The notes: generated by a model not told the origin, from the sequence alone. 64,000 nt of DNA from Belliella aquatica (GCF_014637795.1 NZ_BMFD01000002.1:380996-444995); one strand, 5' to 3'; positions 18,880 through 28,212 are shown, numbered from the stretch's first letter. Made by a program: numbers and translations.

Positions 18880-20463
18880 TTAAATTGAACCAAATATGAT
18901 ATAGACGGCTATGGTAATGATGACCAAAATGGTGGACACCAATCCCGCATATTTCCACCCTTGCATTTTGTAATTTCCAAGAGGGTATTTTTTTACAATA
19001 TTTTTTGGTGAAGGAATCAGGTAGGATATCACAAACATGATAGCACAATTGAGCAAAAACTCTATTCCCCAAACATGTACAAAATGAATATCCACTTTCA
19101 AAACAAAAGTGACCATGATGTAGAAAGCCAAACCAATGACTAAGGCTACTTTTGCAGCTAGAGCAGTCACTTTTTTGGTTAAAAATCCGGCCAACATGAT
19201 CGATGCTATTGGTATAAAGAAAATTCCATTAAGCTGTTGCAGCAACTGAAACAATCCTTCTGGAGCATTGGAGACCATTGGAGCTGCTACAATCGCAATG
19301 ACAGCGAGCACTGTCGCTGACACCTTCCCTGCTCTAACCAAATTTTTGTCAGAGACTTTTGGGAAAATAATCCTCTTGTATATGTCTATGCTAAAAATAG
19401 TGGAAGCACTATTTAAAACACTATTGAAAGTGCTCAAAACAGCCCCCATCAACACTGCTGCAAAGACACCTGTGAAACCAACTGGAAGGACTTTTTTGAC
19501 CAATGCAGGATATACCAGATCTTGATTGTCCATCAATGCATCACCGAAATAATAAAACCCAATAACTCCTGGCAAAACGATAATGAAAGGAACAAACAAC
19601 TTCAGAGCTCCTGTTAGCAAAAGTCCTTTTTGGGCTTCCACTAAGCTTTTTGCACCCAAAGCACGCTGTAAAATCGTTTGATTCATACACCAGAAATAAA
19701 TCTGATTGATGATCAACCCTGTGAATAATGTTTCAAAAGGCAATACAGAGTCAGAGTCCCCTATTACGCTGAACTTCTCCGGTGAATGTTCAAAAACTTT
19801 GACAATACCATCAACAGGATTCCCATCCCCGATAAAGACCAAGGCAATCAGCGGAATCAAAACCCCACCCAGTAAAAGACCATAACCGTTGATAGTGTCA
19901 GAAACAGCAACTGCTTTGAGCCCTCCAAAAATCGCATAGATAGATCCTAAAACCCCTACAAACAATACAGTGATCCAAATTCCTTCCTGATGACTTACGC
20001 CCAGTAATTCGGAAATTTCGAAGAGACTCTCAAGATTAATCGCCCCTGTATAAAGTACTATCGGCAATAATGTGACAGCAAATGAAACCAGAAGAAAAAA
20101 TGCAACCAAAGACCTCGTAGAAGCATCAAATCGCTCTTCTAAATATTGGGGAATCGTGATAAGTCCCATCTTGAGATACTTCGGTACAAAATACAAAGCA
20201 GCCAAAATCAAAGCCAAAGCAGAAGTCACTTCCCAAGCAACGATGATAAACCCATTTTTGTAAGAAGACCCATTCATTCCTACCAAATGCTCGGTAGAAA
20301 TATTCGTCATGATCATAGATCCTGCTATGACTACACCTGTTAGACTTTTACCACCTAAAAAATATCCTTCTTGTGTGGAAAGATTTTCATTTCTGGTTTT
20401 GTACCAAGAATAAAAAGCCACGAAGAGTGTAAAGCCTACAAAACTGACGATGGTAAGTACCAT
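18880..20463 (-). CDS. Na+/solute symporter (SSS family), probable inositol transporter
   Basis: A 527-residue inner-membrane protein with about 14 hydrophobic segments, of the SSS/SLC5 family. The N-terminal region has GYFLGGKSLTGVVIAGSMIMTNIS, a sodium-site-type helix of this family. FWCMNQTILQRALGAKSLVEAQKG near 260 is typical of SSS sugar and polyol carriers. It sits inside the iol operon between iolD and iolA, so import of myo-inositol across the inner membrane is the most likely role. SSS members also carry hexoses and uronates, so substrate identity is inference from position. Confidence 0.87.
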   Translation of the reverse strand: MVLTIVSFVGFTLFVAFYSWYKTRNENLSTQEGYFLGGKSLTGVVIAGSMIMTNISTEHLVGMNGSSYKNGFIIVAWEVTSALALILAALYFVPKYLKMGLITIPQYLEERFDASTRSLVAFFLLVSFAVTLLPIVLYTGAINLESLFEISELLGVSHQEGIWITVLFVGVLGSIYAIFGGLKAVAVSDTINGYGLLLGGVLIPLIALVFIGDGNPVDGIVKVFEHSPEKFSVIGDSDSVLPFETLFTGLIINQIYFWCMNQTILQRALGAKSLVEAQKGLLLTGALKLFVPFIIVLPGVIGFYYFGDALMDNQDLVYPALVKKVLPVGFTGVFAAVLMGAVLSTFNSVLNSASTIFSIDIYKRIIFPKVSDKNLVRAGKVSATVLAVIAIVAAPMVSNAPEGLFQLLQQLNGIFFIPIASIMLAGFLTKKVTALAAKVALVIGLAFYIMVTFVLKVDIHFVHVWGIEFLLNCAIMFVISYLIPSPKNIVKKYPLGNYKMQGWKYAGLVSTILVIITIAVYIIFGSI

Positions 20464-20507
20464 TGGATGATTTTTTGGGTTTGGTTGCTAAGGGTAATTT
20501 GATCAGA

Positions 20508-22373
20508 TCAATTAAAATATCTCTGCTTCTTTTGGTTTTCCTTCATTTTGCCAAAGGCATCTTTCACAGAATCTTTTTCAGAAACTTCCGATACTGGCAC
20601 TTCCCACCAGGCATGTCCATACCCAGCAAGTTTTCTTTCTGGCTTCGTTTCTACATAGATCACAGTTGTCTTGCTGTATTCTTTGGCTTGCTTCAAAGCG
20701 TCCTTGAGGCTATGATTGTTCTCTGCTTTTATTAATTCTGCTCCCAAGCTTCTCACATTTTCTGCCAAGTCAACTGGCAAAAAACCTCCATCAAGCTGTC
20801 CTGTTTCAGGATTTCTGTATTGATAGGAAGTGCCAAAACCTTCTGTTCCGAGTGATTTTGATAAGCCTCCAATACTTGCATAGCCATTGTTATTGATCAA
20901 AATAATCGTCAGCTTATAGCCTTCCTGAATGGAAGTGACGATTTCTGTTCCCATCATTAAGTAGCTTCCATCTCCAACCATCACGTATATCTCCCGATCT
21001 GGGCAAGCCATCTTTGCTCCAAGACCTCCCGCTATTTCATAACCCATACAAGAAAAACCATATTCAAGGTGAAAACCTTTGGGATCTCGCGTTCTCCAAA
21101 GTTTATGAAGATCGCCAGGCAAGCTTCCCGCAGCACATAGAACTACGTCTTTTGGATCAGAGAAATCATTTACTGCTCCTATGACTTCGGATTGATACAT
21201 CAAGCCCTCGGAATTTGGAAGATAAGCCTCGCTTACTTTTTCATCCCAACTAATATTAAATTCCGCAGCTTTGTTTCTATAAAAAATATCTGTTTCAAAG
21301 CCTTCCAAAAGCTTGGAGAGTGCTTCAAGAGTGGCTCGTGCATCCCCTGTCAGCGACAATGCACCGTGTTTGAATGCATCAAATGCAGCGATATTGATAT
21401 TGATAAATTTGACTTCCTTGTTTTGGAAAGCTGTTTTGGAAGCTGTCGTAAAATCACTGTATCTAGTTCCTATCCCAATAATCAAGTCAGCTTCTGTGCT
21501 GTGTACGTTGGCACCTTTTGTTCCCGTAGCACCAGTAGCTCCCAAATTCAAAGGATGATCAAAAGGTAAAGCGCCTTTTCCAGCAAAAGTCTCCCCAACA
21601 GGAATACCTGTTTGCTCAATGAAACTTTTCAATTCATCTGTTGCCTCACTGTAGATTACTCCACCTCCTGCGATGATCATCGGTTTTTTCGAATTCCGGA
21701 TCAGTTCAGCAGCACGTTTTAATAGCTCAAATTCAGGAACTGGCCTTGGGATATACCATATTTTTTCTTCGAAAAAGGACTCTGGGAATTCAAAGGATTC
21801 TGCCTGAACATCTTGGGGAAGGCAGATTGTAACTGCCCCTGTTTCATCCTGTGAAGTAAGAACCCGCATTGCTGCCGGCAGAGAATTGATCAATTGTTCG
21901 GGTCTATTGATTCTATCCCAGTATTTTGAAATTGGCTTGAAGCAATCATTAACCGATATATCTTGTGTATAGGAAGCTTCCAACTGTTGCAAAACTGGGT
22001 CGACTTTTCTTGTTGAAAATATATCCCCAGGTAATAGCAGTACAGGAATTCTATTGATGGTAGCCCCTGCAGCAGCGGTAATCATATTGGTAGCGCCAGG
22101 GCCAATGGAAGAAGTGCAAGCAAATGTGGAAAGTCTATTTTTCATTTTGGCAAAAGCAGCAGCAGTGTGTACCATTGCTTGTTCATTTCTACTTTGGTAG
22201 AATTTGAAATCTGGCATTTGGTGCAAAGCCTGTCCAATTCCTCCAACATTTCCATGACCAAATATCCCAAAACAACCAGCAAAAAATGGTTGTACGACAC
22301 CATCCCTTTCTACTTTTTGCATCGTAAGAAACCTGATCAAAGCTTGGGCTACTGTTAGTTTTATTGTGTTCAT
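20508..22373 (-). CDS. iolD: 3D-(3,5/4)-trihydroxycyclohexane-1,2-dione acylhydrolase IolD
   Basis: A 621-residue thiamine-diphosphate enzyme that opens the cyclohexanedione ring to 5-deoxy-glucuronate. Three domains are seen in the usual order. An N-terminal pyrimidine-binding domain contains GIFGHGNVGGIGQAL near 35 and the catalytic-type glutamate region. A central domain starts near residue 215. The C-terminal PP-binding domain has GDGSYLMMGTEIVTSIQEG followed by LINNNGY, the GDG...NN thiamine motif. N-terminal MNTIKLTVAQALIRFL is characteristic of IolD. It is 36 bases after iolC. Confidence 0.96.
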   Translation of the reverse strand: MNTIKLTVAQALIRFLTMQKVERDGVVQPFFAGCFGIFGHGNVGGIGQALHQMPDFKFYQSRNEQAMVHTAAAFAKMKNRLSTFACTSSIGPGATNMITAAAGATINRIPVLLLPGDIFSTRKVDPVLQQLEASYTQDISVNDCFKPISKYWDRINRPEQLINSLPAAMRVLTSQDETGAVTICLPQDVQAESFEFPESFFEEKIWYIPRPVPEFELLKRAAELIRNSKKPMIIAGGGVIYSEATDELKSFIEQTGIPVGETFAGKGALPFDHPLNLGATGATGTKGANVHSTEADLIIGIGTRYSDFTTASKTAFQNKEVKFININIAAFDAFKHGALSLTGDARATLEALSKLLEGFETDIFYRNKAAEFNISWDEKVSEAYLPNSEGLMYQSEVIGAVNDFSDPKDVVLCAAGSLPGDLHKLWRTRDPKGFHLEYGFSCMGYEIAGGLGAKMACPDREIYVMVGDGSYLMMGTEIVTSIQEGYKLTIILINNNGYASIGGLSKSLGTEGFGTSYQYRNPETGQLDGGFLPVDLAENVRSLGAELIKAENNHSLKDALKQAKEYSKTTVIYVETKPERKLAGYGHAWWEVPVSEVSEKDSVKDAFGKMKENQKKQRYFN

Positions 22374-22409
22374 TGATATTTTCTTCAGTTGGTTAGATAG
22401 AATTATTTT

Positions 22410-23429
22410 TCAAAAACCTCCATGGGACTTTATAAAGGCCATGGATTCATCCAAAGCAGGCATAAAGTTGGCGCAACCTGATTGCAGCACTACTTGAGCT
22501 CCACTGGCATTTCCCATCCTGCATGCTTTGTACAAAGACCAGCCTTGCAAATAACCATAGATAAATCCTGAGGCAAAGGCATCCCCTGCTCCAAGTACAT
22601 TGAGCGGCTCAACTGGAAATCCAGGAACTTCTATTATTTCACCTTTTGAAGTATAGACCGTCACTCCCTGAGCACCTCTTTTGACCAAAAGGATCTCTAC
22701 CCCTGTCTCCAGAATCGATTGAATAGCTTCATTGACATCCCCGGTGATTTTTGGTGCAGAAATCTGTTGATGCTCGATCGTGATCTGGCTTTGGTCTTTG
22801 AGCATGGCCGCCAAAATCTCCTCTTCGGTTCCTATCGCAATTTTCACTTTTGGCAAAATCGCCCTGACATTGAGCCCAAATGCTCTCACATCATGCCACT
22901 GATCTGCCCTGAAGTCAATATCCAAAACCACAGGAACATTTTCAGAATAAGCCTTTTCTACAGAGAAAAAAACTGTTGACTTACTCGGTTCTTTACTCAA
23001 AGCGGTAGCTGAGATTTCAACCAATCTGTAGTCTTCAAAAGCTATTTGCAAGGCATGATCGATAGTGATTTGAATATCCGCACAATTATCTCTGTAGTAG
23101 ACCAATGGAAACCTATCAGGTGGCTGAATACCCAATACTACAGCACTGCTTCTGGCTCCGGGAATCCGCACCACGTGATTGGTGTCAATTTTTTCCTTTT
23201 CAAGAAAATTCAAAATAAAATCTCCTACCTTATCCTCTCCCACCCCAGTGAACAAAGAACAGTTCAAGCCCAACCTGGAACATCCGGTAGCAATATTCAA
23301 GGGAGAACCACCAACAAAAGCATCAAAGCCTTTGATATCTACAAAATCAGCACCTACCTGTTGGCTGTAAAGGTCAATAGAAGAGCGACCGATCGTTAGT
23401 ACATCTTTTTGCTTATCCATTTTTACCAT
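22410..23429 (-). CDS. iolC: 5-dehydro-2-deoxygluconokinase IolC
   Basis: A 339-residue PfkB-family kinase that phosphorylates 2-deoxy-5-keto-gluconate. PfkB motifs are visible: the GG-type substrate motif VGGSPLNIATGCSRLG near 39-54 and the C-terminal GAGDAFASGF, in which D283 is the catalytic base. The ATG at 23429 lies inside the end of iolB, overlapping it by 17 bases. A second ATG three codons later (23420) also overlaps and could be used. The overlap suggests translational coupling with iolB. Confidence 0.94.
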   Translation of the reverse strand: MVKMDKQKDVLTIGRSSIDLYSQQVGADFVDIKGFDAFVGGSPLNIATGCSRLGLNCSLFTGVGEDKVGDFILNFLEKEKIDTNHVVRIPGARSSAVVLGIQPPDRFPLVYYRDNCADIQITIDHALQIAFEDYRLVEISATALSKEPSKSTVFFSVEKAYSENVPVVLDIDFRADQWHDVRAFGLNVRAILPKVKIAIGTEEEILAAMLKDQSQITIEHQQISAPKITGDVNEAIQSILETGVEILLVKRGAQGVTVYTSKGEIIEVPGFPVEPLNVLGAGDAFASGFIYGYLQGWSLYKACRMGNASGAQVVLQSGCANFMPALDESMAFIKSHGGF

Positions 23430-24300
23430 TCATTTCAGCAGTGACCATTGGGATTCTAGCATCCTTACCTTTCCATGAATCAAAGATCCAAGTATGGTCT
23501 GGATCTGGTGTATTGGCAAGCGACTGATCACTGCCTGTAAGGAAATTCAGATAATAAACATTGTATCCGTGACCAGCTACAACAGGATGGTAACCTTTTG
23601 GGACCAACACAACATCATTATTTCTAGCTACAGCGATCTCGTCCAAACTTCTATCTTGGGTATAAATCTGCTGAATTGCATAGCCTTGGGGCTTGTCAAT
23701 CTTGTAGAAATAAGTCTCTTCCAACCTCGCTTCCAATAAGTTCCCATCTTTATCAAGGATCCTTTCGTCGTGTTTGTGCGCTGGAAAAGAACTCCAATTG
23801 CCCGAGGGTGTATACACTTCTACCGCTACGAGTCGATGACATGGCGCTCCTGGACCTAGGAGATCATTAATCTGTCTGGTGGCATTATCACCACCCCTGA
23901 TTTCGATTTGAACCATTTCGGGGGTTTTGAAATAAGGTGAAAAATCTCTGTCAGTCTCACACCATCCACAAGCGATGTCGAGAAAATCAGAATCAGCTTT
24001 CAATTCGAAATTGGTATTTCGCGGAAGATAAAGTGTATGGGCTATTCCAGAAAAAACATCTTTTCTACCGTTTTTCGTCTGCCATGAACCTTTGTCAGAA
24101 TCTACACTGAAATCCCCTGAAAGTAGAACAATCGCGTATTCATTTTCCCCTGTAAAACCTTTCCAAACTTCAGCCTTTTTCATCAATCGGGCTTCAAAGT
24201 TCAAAAGCTCCCAATTTCCATCTTCCTTGGTAATCTTTTGATAGATTCCTTGGGTCGCTATGGGTTTTGCCAACAGTGGGTATTTTTTGTCTCTTTTCAT
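23413..24300 (-). CDS. iolB: 5-deoxy-glucuronate isomerase IolB
   Basis: A 295-residue bicupin that isomerises 5-deoxy-glucuronate to 2-deoxy-5-keto-gluconate. The metal-binding stretch PAHKHDE provides H175 and H177. Other conserved-looking stretches are GPGAPCHRLVAVEVYTP near 149-165, LEETYFYK near 193 and HPVVAGHGYNVYYLNFL near 240. Length fits the family. It is 34 bases after iolJ and overlaps iolC. Confidence 0.95.
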   Translation of the reverse strand: MKRDKKYPLLAKPIATQGIYQKITKEDGNWELLNFEARLMKKAEVWKGFTGENEYAIVLLSGDFSVDSDKGSWQTKNGRKDVFSGIAHTLYLPRNTNFELKADSDFLDIACGWCETDRDFSPYFKTPEMVQIEIRGGDNATRQINDLLGPGAPCHRLVAVEVYTPSGNWSSFPAHKHDERILDKDGNLLEARLEETYFYKIDKPQGYAIQQIYTQDRSLDEIAVARNNDVVLVPKGYHPVVAGHGYNVYYLNFLTGSDQSLANTPDPDHTWIFDSWKGKDARIPMVTAEMNGKNG

Positions 24301-24334
24301 TGGGTATATTGTTAATATTTCTGGATTCTAAGTT

Positions 24335-25273
24335 TCAATTGAAATTCTTTGCTTTTCCTGTGGAACCCAGCAGATCAAATTTTCTTAAAATCGTCTCAAT
24401 CAATTCATTTCTGTAAATTTTACCGGGAATAATGGGATCGAATAAATCAGGCTTTTGGTGGAAAAATTCCCTATGAACACCAGTCCAAAGTACCCTGAGG
24501 TCTGTAGCAATGTTCACTTTGCACACCCCTAGTTGGATTGCTTGTTTTATTTCTTCGTCGGAAACTCCTCTGCTTCCAGTTTTGATATTGCCACCGAATT
24601 TGTTGATCCTCTGTACTTCATTTTGATTGACAGATGAACCTCCATGCAGAACCAAAGGAAATCTTGGTAGTAGTGATTGTATTTTTTCTAAAATATCGAA
24701 TCGAATCCCTTGGTTTCCTGAAAATTTATAAGCTCCGTGACTGGTACCTACTGCTATAGCCAAGCTGTCACATTTCGTCTTGGTCACAAAATCCAACACT
24801 TCTTCTGGCTTGGTATATTTGGCAAGAGAATCTTCTATCTCCATATCATCTTCTATCCCACTGAGGACACCCAACTCCGCTTCCACAGGAATACCTAATG
24901 CATGAGCTTTTCTGACGACCTCAGAAGTCCTTTTTACATCCGTTGAAAAAATATCATGTGAAGCATCGATCATCACGGAAGAGTACTGTCCTGAATCTAA
25001 AGCTGCTTCTATATGTGGCTCGTTGCCATGATCTAAATGAAGTGAATAAACTACCTTTGGAAACATCCTTGAAGCCGTAGCAATCATAGAAAGGATCATT
25101 TCCGCACCAGCATATTCTCTAGCGACGGGAGTCGTCTGAATGATCACAGGAGATTCCGCTTTTTCAGCTGCTTCAAAAACCGCCAAAACCTGCTCCATCG
25201 TAAAAACATTGATGGCAGCCAAAGCATATTTTCCATAGCAGTCATTGAGGAGTGTCTGGGTTTTGACTTTCAT
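24335..25273 (-). CDS. iolJ: Class II aldolase IolJ (2-deoxy-5-keto-gluconate 6-phosphate aldolase)
   Basis: A 312-residue zinc aldolase. SLHLDHGNE holds the catalytic D81 and the zinc ligand H82; later HGAY and VLHGGSS supply further histidines. Class II aldolases include the fructose-bisphosphate enzyme, but its place as first gene of the iol operon points to cleavage of 2-deoxy-5-keto-gluconate 6-phosphate into malonate semialdehyde and dihydroxyacetone phosphate. The operon promoter must lie in the 375 bases upstream, where the LacI-type operator sits 76 bases before the ATG. Confidence 0.9.
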   Translation of the reverse strand: MKVKTQTLLNDCYGKYALAAINVFTMEQVLAVFEAAEKAESPVIIQTTPVAREYAGAEMILSMIATASRMFPKVVYSLHLDHGNEPHIEAALDSGQYSSVMIDASHDIFSTDVKRTSEVVRKAHALGIPVEAELGVLSGIEDDMEIEDSLAKYTKPEEVLDFVTKTKCDSLAIAVGTSHGAYKFSGNQGIRFDILEKIQSLLPRFPLVLHGGSSVNQNEVQRINKFGGNIKTGSRGVSDEEIKQAIQLGVCKVNIATDLRVLWTGVHREFFHQKPDLFDPIIPGKIYRNELIETILRKFDLLGSTGKAKNFN

Positions 25274-25648
25274 TATTTTGGGTTGTATTTATTATACAAT
25301 ACAACATGAAAAACACCAAATATGAAAGGTTCTAATCAAATAGTAATGTGCAAAGGTTTGCATAGATGAAATATCAAATTATCGGCAACAATTCAGATAT
25401 GCTTTTTCAAAAAAGTTCTTGGTCTATCCTAACCCATTTCTTCTAGTATCTAACTAAAATAATCTCAAAAACATTTCTGGAATACTGAGAATACTTAGCC
25501 ACTAGTTAAACTGTAATCTGATGTCATAGCGGATAATCATGATTCTCTCAAAGTCTAACTAATCTTTGGTATTACTGTCCGCTATAATTCAAAAGATAAA
25601 AGCATGTATTGATATAAAAAATCACTACAAATCATGTCATACGCTATC
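25274..25648. other. iol operon promoter region
   Basis: No gene is seen. It holds the operator at 25349-25362 and the shared word at 25525-25542. An inverted repeat pairs ATAGCGGA (25526-25533) with TCCGCTAT (25578-25585) and has an inner CAAAG/CTTTG hairpin. No clean -7 box is evident for iolJ: CATATTTG near 25318-25325 on the - strand differs at one position. Confidence 0.5.
25349..25362. promoter_or_regulatory. LacI-type operator upstream of iolJ
   Basis: TGCAAAGGTTTGCA, identical over 14 bases to the site upstream of susC at 15247-15260. It lies 76 bases before the iolJ ATG, a plausible operator position for the whole iol operon. Confidence 0.78.
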
Positions 25649-26566
25649 TCACTTCAACTCCTCTACAATCAAATCTGCTATGGTCTCTACTCTCAGCATG
25701 TCTGATTCTAGGGCATAGCTGTTGATATGGGTATCTGTCGTGATTACCTTTTCGATGACACCTGAGGCTTTGATTTTATCTAGAGCATCATTATTAAACA
25801 AACCGTGAGTGGTGATTGTGAAGATTTTATTTGCGCCAGCTTCCTTGTAGGCTTTGGCAGCATTGATCAAAGATCCACCTGTTCGGATCATATCATCATA
25901 GATGACTACATCTTTCCCCTCAACATCGGCTGAGATGCTGGTAACTTCTGTTTTGTCTCCAGATACTCTTCTTTTGAAAACAAAAGCAGCATTTACTCCC
26001 ATATCATTTGCCAAAGACTCAACCCACTTGGCGCGGCCTGCATCCGTACAAGCCATCACAAATCCAGGTGCCGCCAACTCCAATGCCACTTTGGTTACAA
26101 TAGATTTACAGTACACGTGATTGATCAAAACCTGACCTTCGAAATAGTGTGGAATCCCTTCAGAGTGCAAATCAAAAAACATGAAATGATTTCCCTGACT
26201 TGTTCTAGGTAGAGAGGAAAACATCACAGCACGGGATTTAGCGGTGACCACCTCCCCTTTTTTGACTGCCCTTTCCATGGTGGAATAGCCGAAATATGGA
26301 AAAATGATAAAGATGGATTTTGCTCCATATTTAATTAATGCATGGGCCAAGTCATAGATTTCTAGTGTATCTGAATCAGAAATAGTCCCACCAATCAATA
26401 CGACATTTCTCTCGTAAACATCCGTCAAAATCCGCTGATAACGTTCACCATCTGGAAACTGCTTCACTTCAATTTCACCCTTGTCAAAGTCTCCGACTTT
26501 TAAAACACGCTCTCTGAGATAGCTGTATGCTTGCGTTGAAAAGATGATTTTTTTATTCTTGATCAT
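25649..26566 (-). CDS. prs: Ribose-phosphate pyrophosphokinase (PRPP synthetase), salvage-linked
   Basis: A 305-residue PRPP synthetase. An N-terminal PFPDGE-like region (KQFPDGERYQRI near 35-46) precedes the FPYFGYSTMERAVKKGE loop near 88-105. The PRPP/ribose-5-phosphate-binding loop VVIYDDMIRTGGSL lies near 220-234. Its ATG overlaps the end of pncB by 14 bases, so it is probably a PRPP supplier for nicotinate phosphoribosyltransferase rather than the main cellular Prs. That distinction is inference from context and from its divergence in the regulatory-flag region. Confidence 0.9.
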   Translation of the reverse strand: MIKNKKIIFSTQAYSYLRERVLKVGDFDKGEIEVKQFPDGERYQRILTDVYERNVVLIGGTISDSDTLEIYDLAHALIKYGAKSIFIIFPYFGYSTMERAVKKGEVVTAKSRAVMFSSLPRTSQGNHFMFFDLHSEGIPHYFEGQVLINHVYCKSIVTKVALELAAPGFVMACTDAGRAKWVESLANDMGVNAAFVFKRRVSGDKTEVTSISADVEGKDVVIYDDMIRTGGSLINAAKAYKEAGANKIFTITTHGLFNNDALDKIKASGVIEKVITTDTHINSYALESDMLRVETIADLIVEELK

Positions 26567-28055
26567 AGTTTTTCATTTTGAAAACAAGGTCTGTCCGCAA
26601 TTGATAGAGGTTTTCCTCCAAACCAACAGGATAGACATGAGGATTGGTCAGTCGCTTATGTGTTTTGTCAAAGCACTGTAAATTATCTTTGGTATTTTGT
26701 TTAATAGCTTCTATAGGTGGACAAACATAAACTTGCTGCCCTGCTTTAAAAATTGGTTTCAAAAGCTTATACTCTTCTAAATCTCCTAAATTCAATCTTT
26801 TCCTCTTTGTTGAATCTATAGGGTCAATGATCATTACAGATGATTTATTATCAACATCCTCTTGTAGAAAAATCATATCAGCCACTGCCCTTCCATTTCG
26901 CAAAAATCTGCTGATCTGATGTTCTCCAGGGATATTAATTTTAATAGATTGTTGAGAAACTTTGACCTTTGGTTCCCAAACCCCTTCCTTATTTTTGATT
27001 GCTGCTAATTTATATACCGCACCCAATGCAGGTTGGTCGTAAGCAGTGACTAACTTAGTCCCTACTCCCCAGACACTTATTGAAGCTTCTTGGATTTTCA
27101 AAGAGGTAATAATATGTTCGTCCAAATCGTTGCTTGCCACCACTTTTGCATCAGGAAAACCAGCTTCATCGAGCATCTCTCTTGCTATATTAGAAAAATA
27201 AGCCAAATCGCCAGAGTCGATCCTGACTCCTAACATTTCCTTGCCATTTTCTCTCAGGATCTTACCAACTTCGATGGCGTTTCGAATTCCATTGACCGTA
27301 TCGTAAGTATCTACTAAGAAAATACATTTCTCAGGAAAAGCATCTGCATAAGCTTTAAAGGCTTCCAATTCTGTATCAAATGACATGATCCAACTGTGGG
27401 CATGTGTTCCTGAAACAGGAATTCCAAAAAGCTTGCCTGCCATCACATTGCTAGTTGCTGAGCAACCGCCAATATAGGATGCGCGGCTTGCTGCCAAAGC
27501 GCCATCAATTCCTTGAGCTCTTCTCAAGCCAAACTCTAAAACAGAATCACCTTTTGCTGCCAAAACTACCCTTGCTGCTTTTGTAGCAATCAAAGTCTGG
27601 AAATTGATGATATTCAGCAAGGCAGTCTCCAATAGTTGACACTGAATCAAAGGCCCTTTAACCCTAATCAGTGGCGTATGCGGAAAGACTACGGTTCCTT
27701 CTTCTACAGCGTCTATGTCACAGCTGAATTTCATTTCTTTGAGATAATCCAAAAAATCAGGGACAAAAACAGGGCTTCCATCTGAGTTTTTCATATTCCC
27801 CAGATAGCTGAGATCATCTTCATTGAAGGTGAAATTATTGCAAAAATCAACTACATATTCTAATCCTGCTGCAATGGTAAAACCGCTTTGAAAAGGGTGT
27901 TTTCGAAAGAAAAGATTAAATACTGCTTCTTGTTCTGACTTTCCTGATTTCCAGTAAGCATAAGCCATGGTGAGCTGATAAAAATCTGTCAAAAGTGCAA
28001 GTGAGCCCTGATACAGGTCCTTTGTAATCTTCATAAGGTTTGTGTTTGTGTTCAA
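26553..28055 (-). CDS. pncB: Nicotinate phosphoribosyltransferase PncB
   Basis: A 500-residue enzyme that joins nicotinate and PRPP to nicotinate mononucleotide. Typical motifs include LLTDFYQLTMAYAYW near residues 20-34, EFGLRRAQGIDGALAASRASYIGG near 175-198, GTHAHSWIMSF near 215 and the VRIDSGDLAYFS phosphate-binding stretch near 275. It forms a two-gene unit with prs. With pncA elsewhere in the window, nicotinamide can be taken to the mononucleotide. An alternative ATG seven codons downstream is possible. Confidence 0.95.
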   Translation of the reverse strand: MNTNTNLMKITKDLYQGSLALLTDFYQLTMAYAYWKSGKSEQEAVFNLFFRKHPFQSGFTIAAGLEYVVDFCNNFTFNEDDLSYLGNMKNSDGSPVFVPDFLDYLKEMKFSCDIDAVEEGTVVFPHTPLIRVKGPLIQCQLLETALLNIINFQTLIATKAARVVLAAKGDSVLEFGLRRAQGIDGALAASRASYIGGCSATSNVMAGKLFGIPVSGTHAHSWIMSFDTELEAFKAYADAFPEKCIFLVDTYDTVNGIRNAIEVGKILRENGKEMLGVRIDSGDLAYFSNIAREMLDEAGFPDAKVVASNDLDEHIITSLKIQEASISVWGVGTKLVTAYDQPALGAVYKLAAIKNKEGVWEPKVKVSQQSIKINIPGEHQISRFLRNGRAVADMIFLQEDVDNKSSVMIIDPIDSTKRKRLNLGDLEEYKLLKPIFKAGQQVYVCPPIEAIKQNTKDNLQCFDKTHKRLTNPHVYPVGLEENLYQLRTDLVFKMKNYDQE

Positions 28056-28170
28056 ATTTAAGGTAAATTGAGATCAAAAACCCTGAAAAAATGATTTTAT
28101 GCTATGTTTGGTATATTTTAAAGGAATTATGGCAAAAAGATTGTGCTTTAAACAAATTCTGAAAATTCTT

Positions 28171-28196
28171 ATTACATTTTTGAAACTTACTTCGAC
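28171..28196 (+). promoter_or_regulatory. Putative ECF-sigma promoter, ATTACA-N14-TTCGAC (autoregulatory)
   Basis: ATTACA (28171-28176) and TTCGAC (28191-28196) are separated by exactly 14 bases and end 16 bases before the sigma gene ATG. The same bipartite motif with the same spacing occurs upstream of the lipoprotein genes at 29665 and 34094. The TTCGACTTATAA 12-mer is identical here and at the 34116-34127 site. Confidence 0.75.
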
Positions 28197-28212
28197 TTAT
28201 AAATAGAACTGA

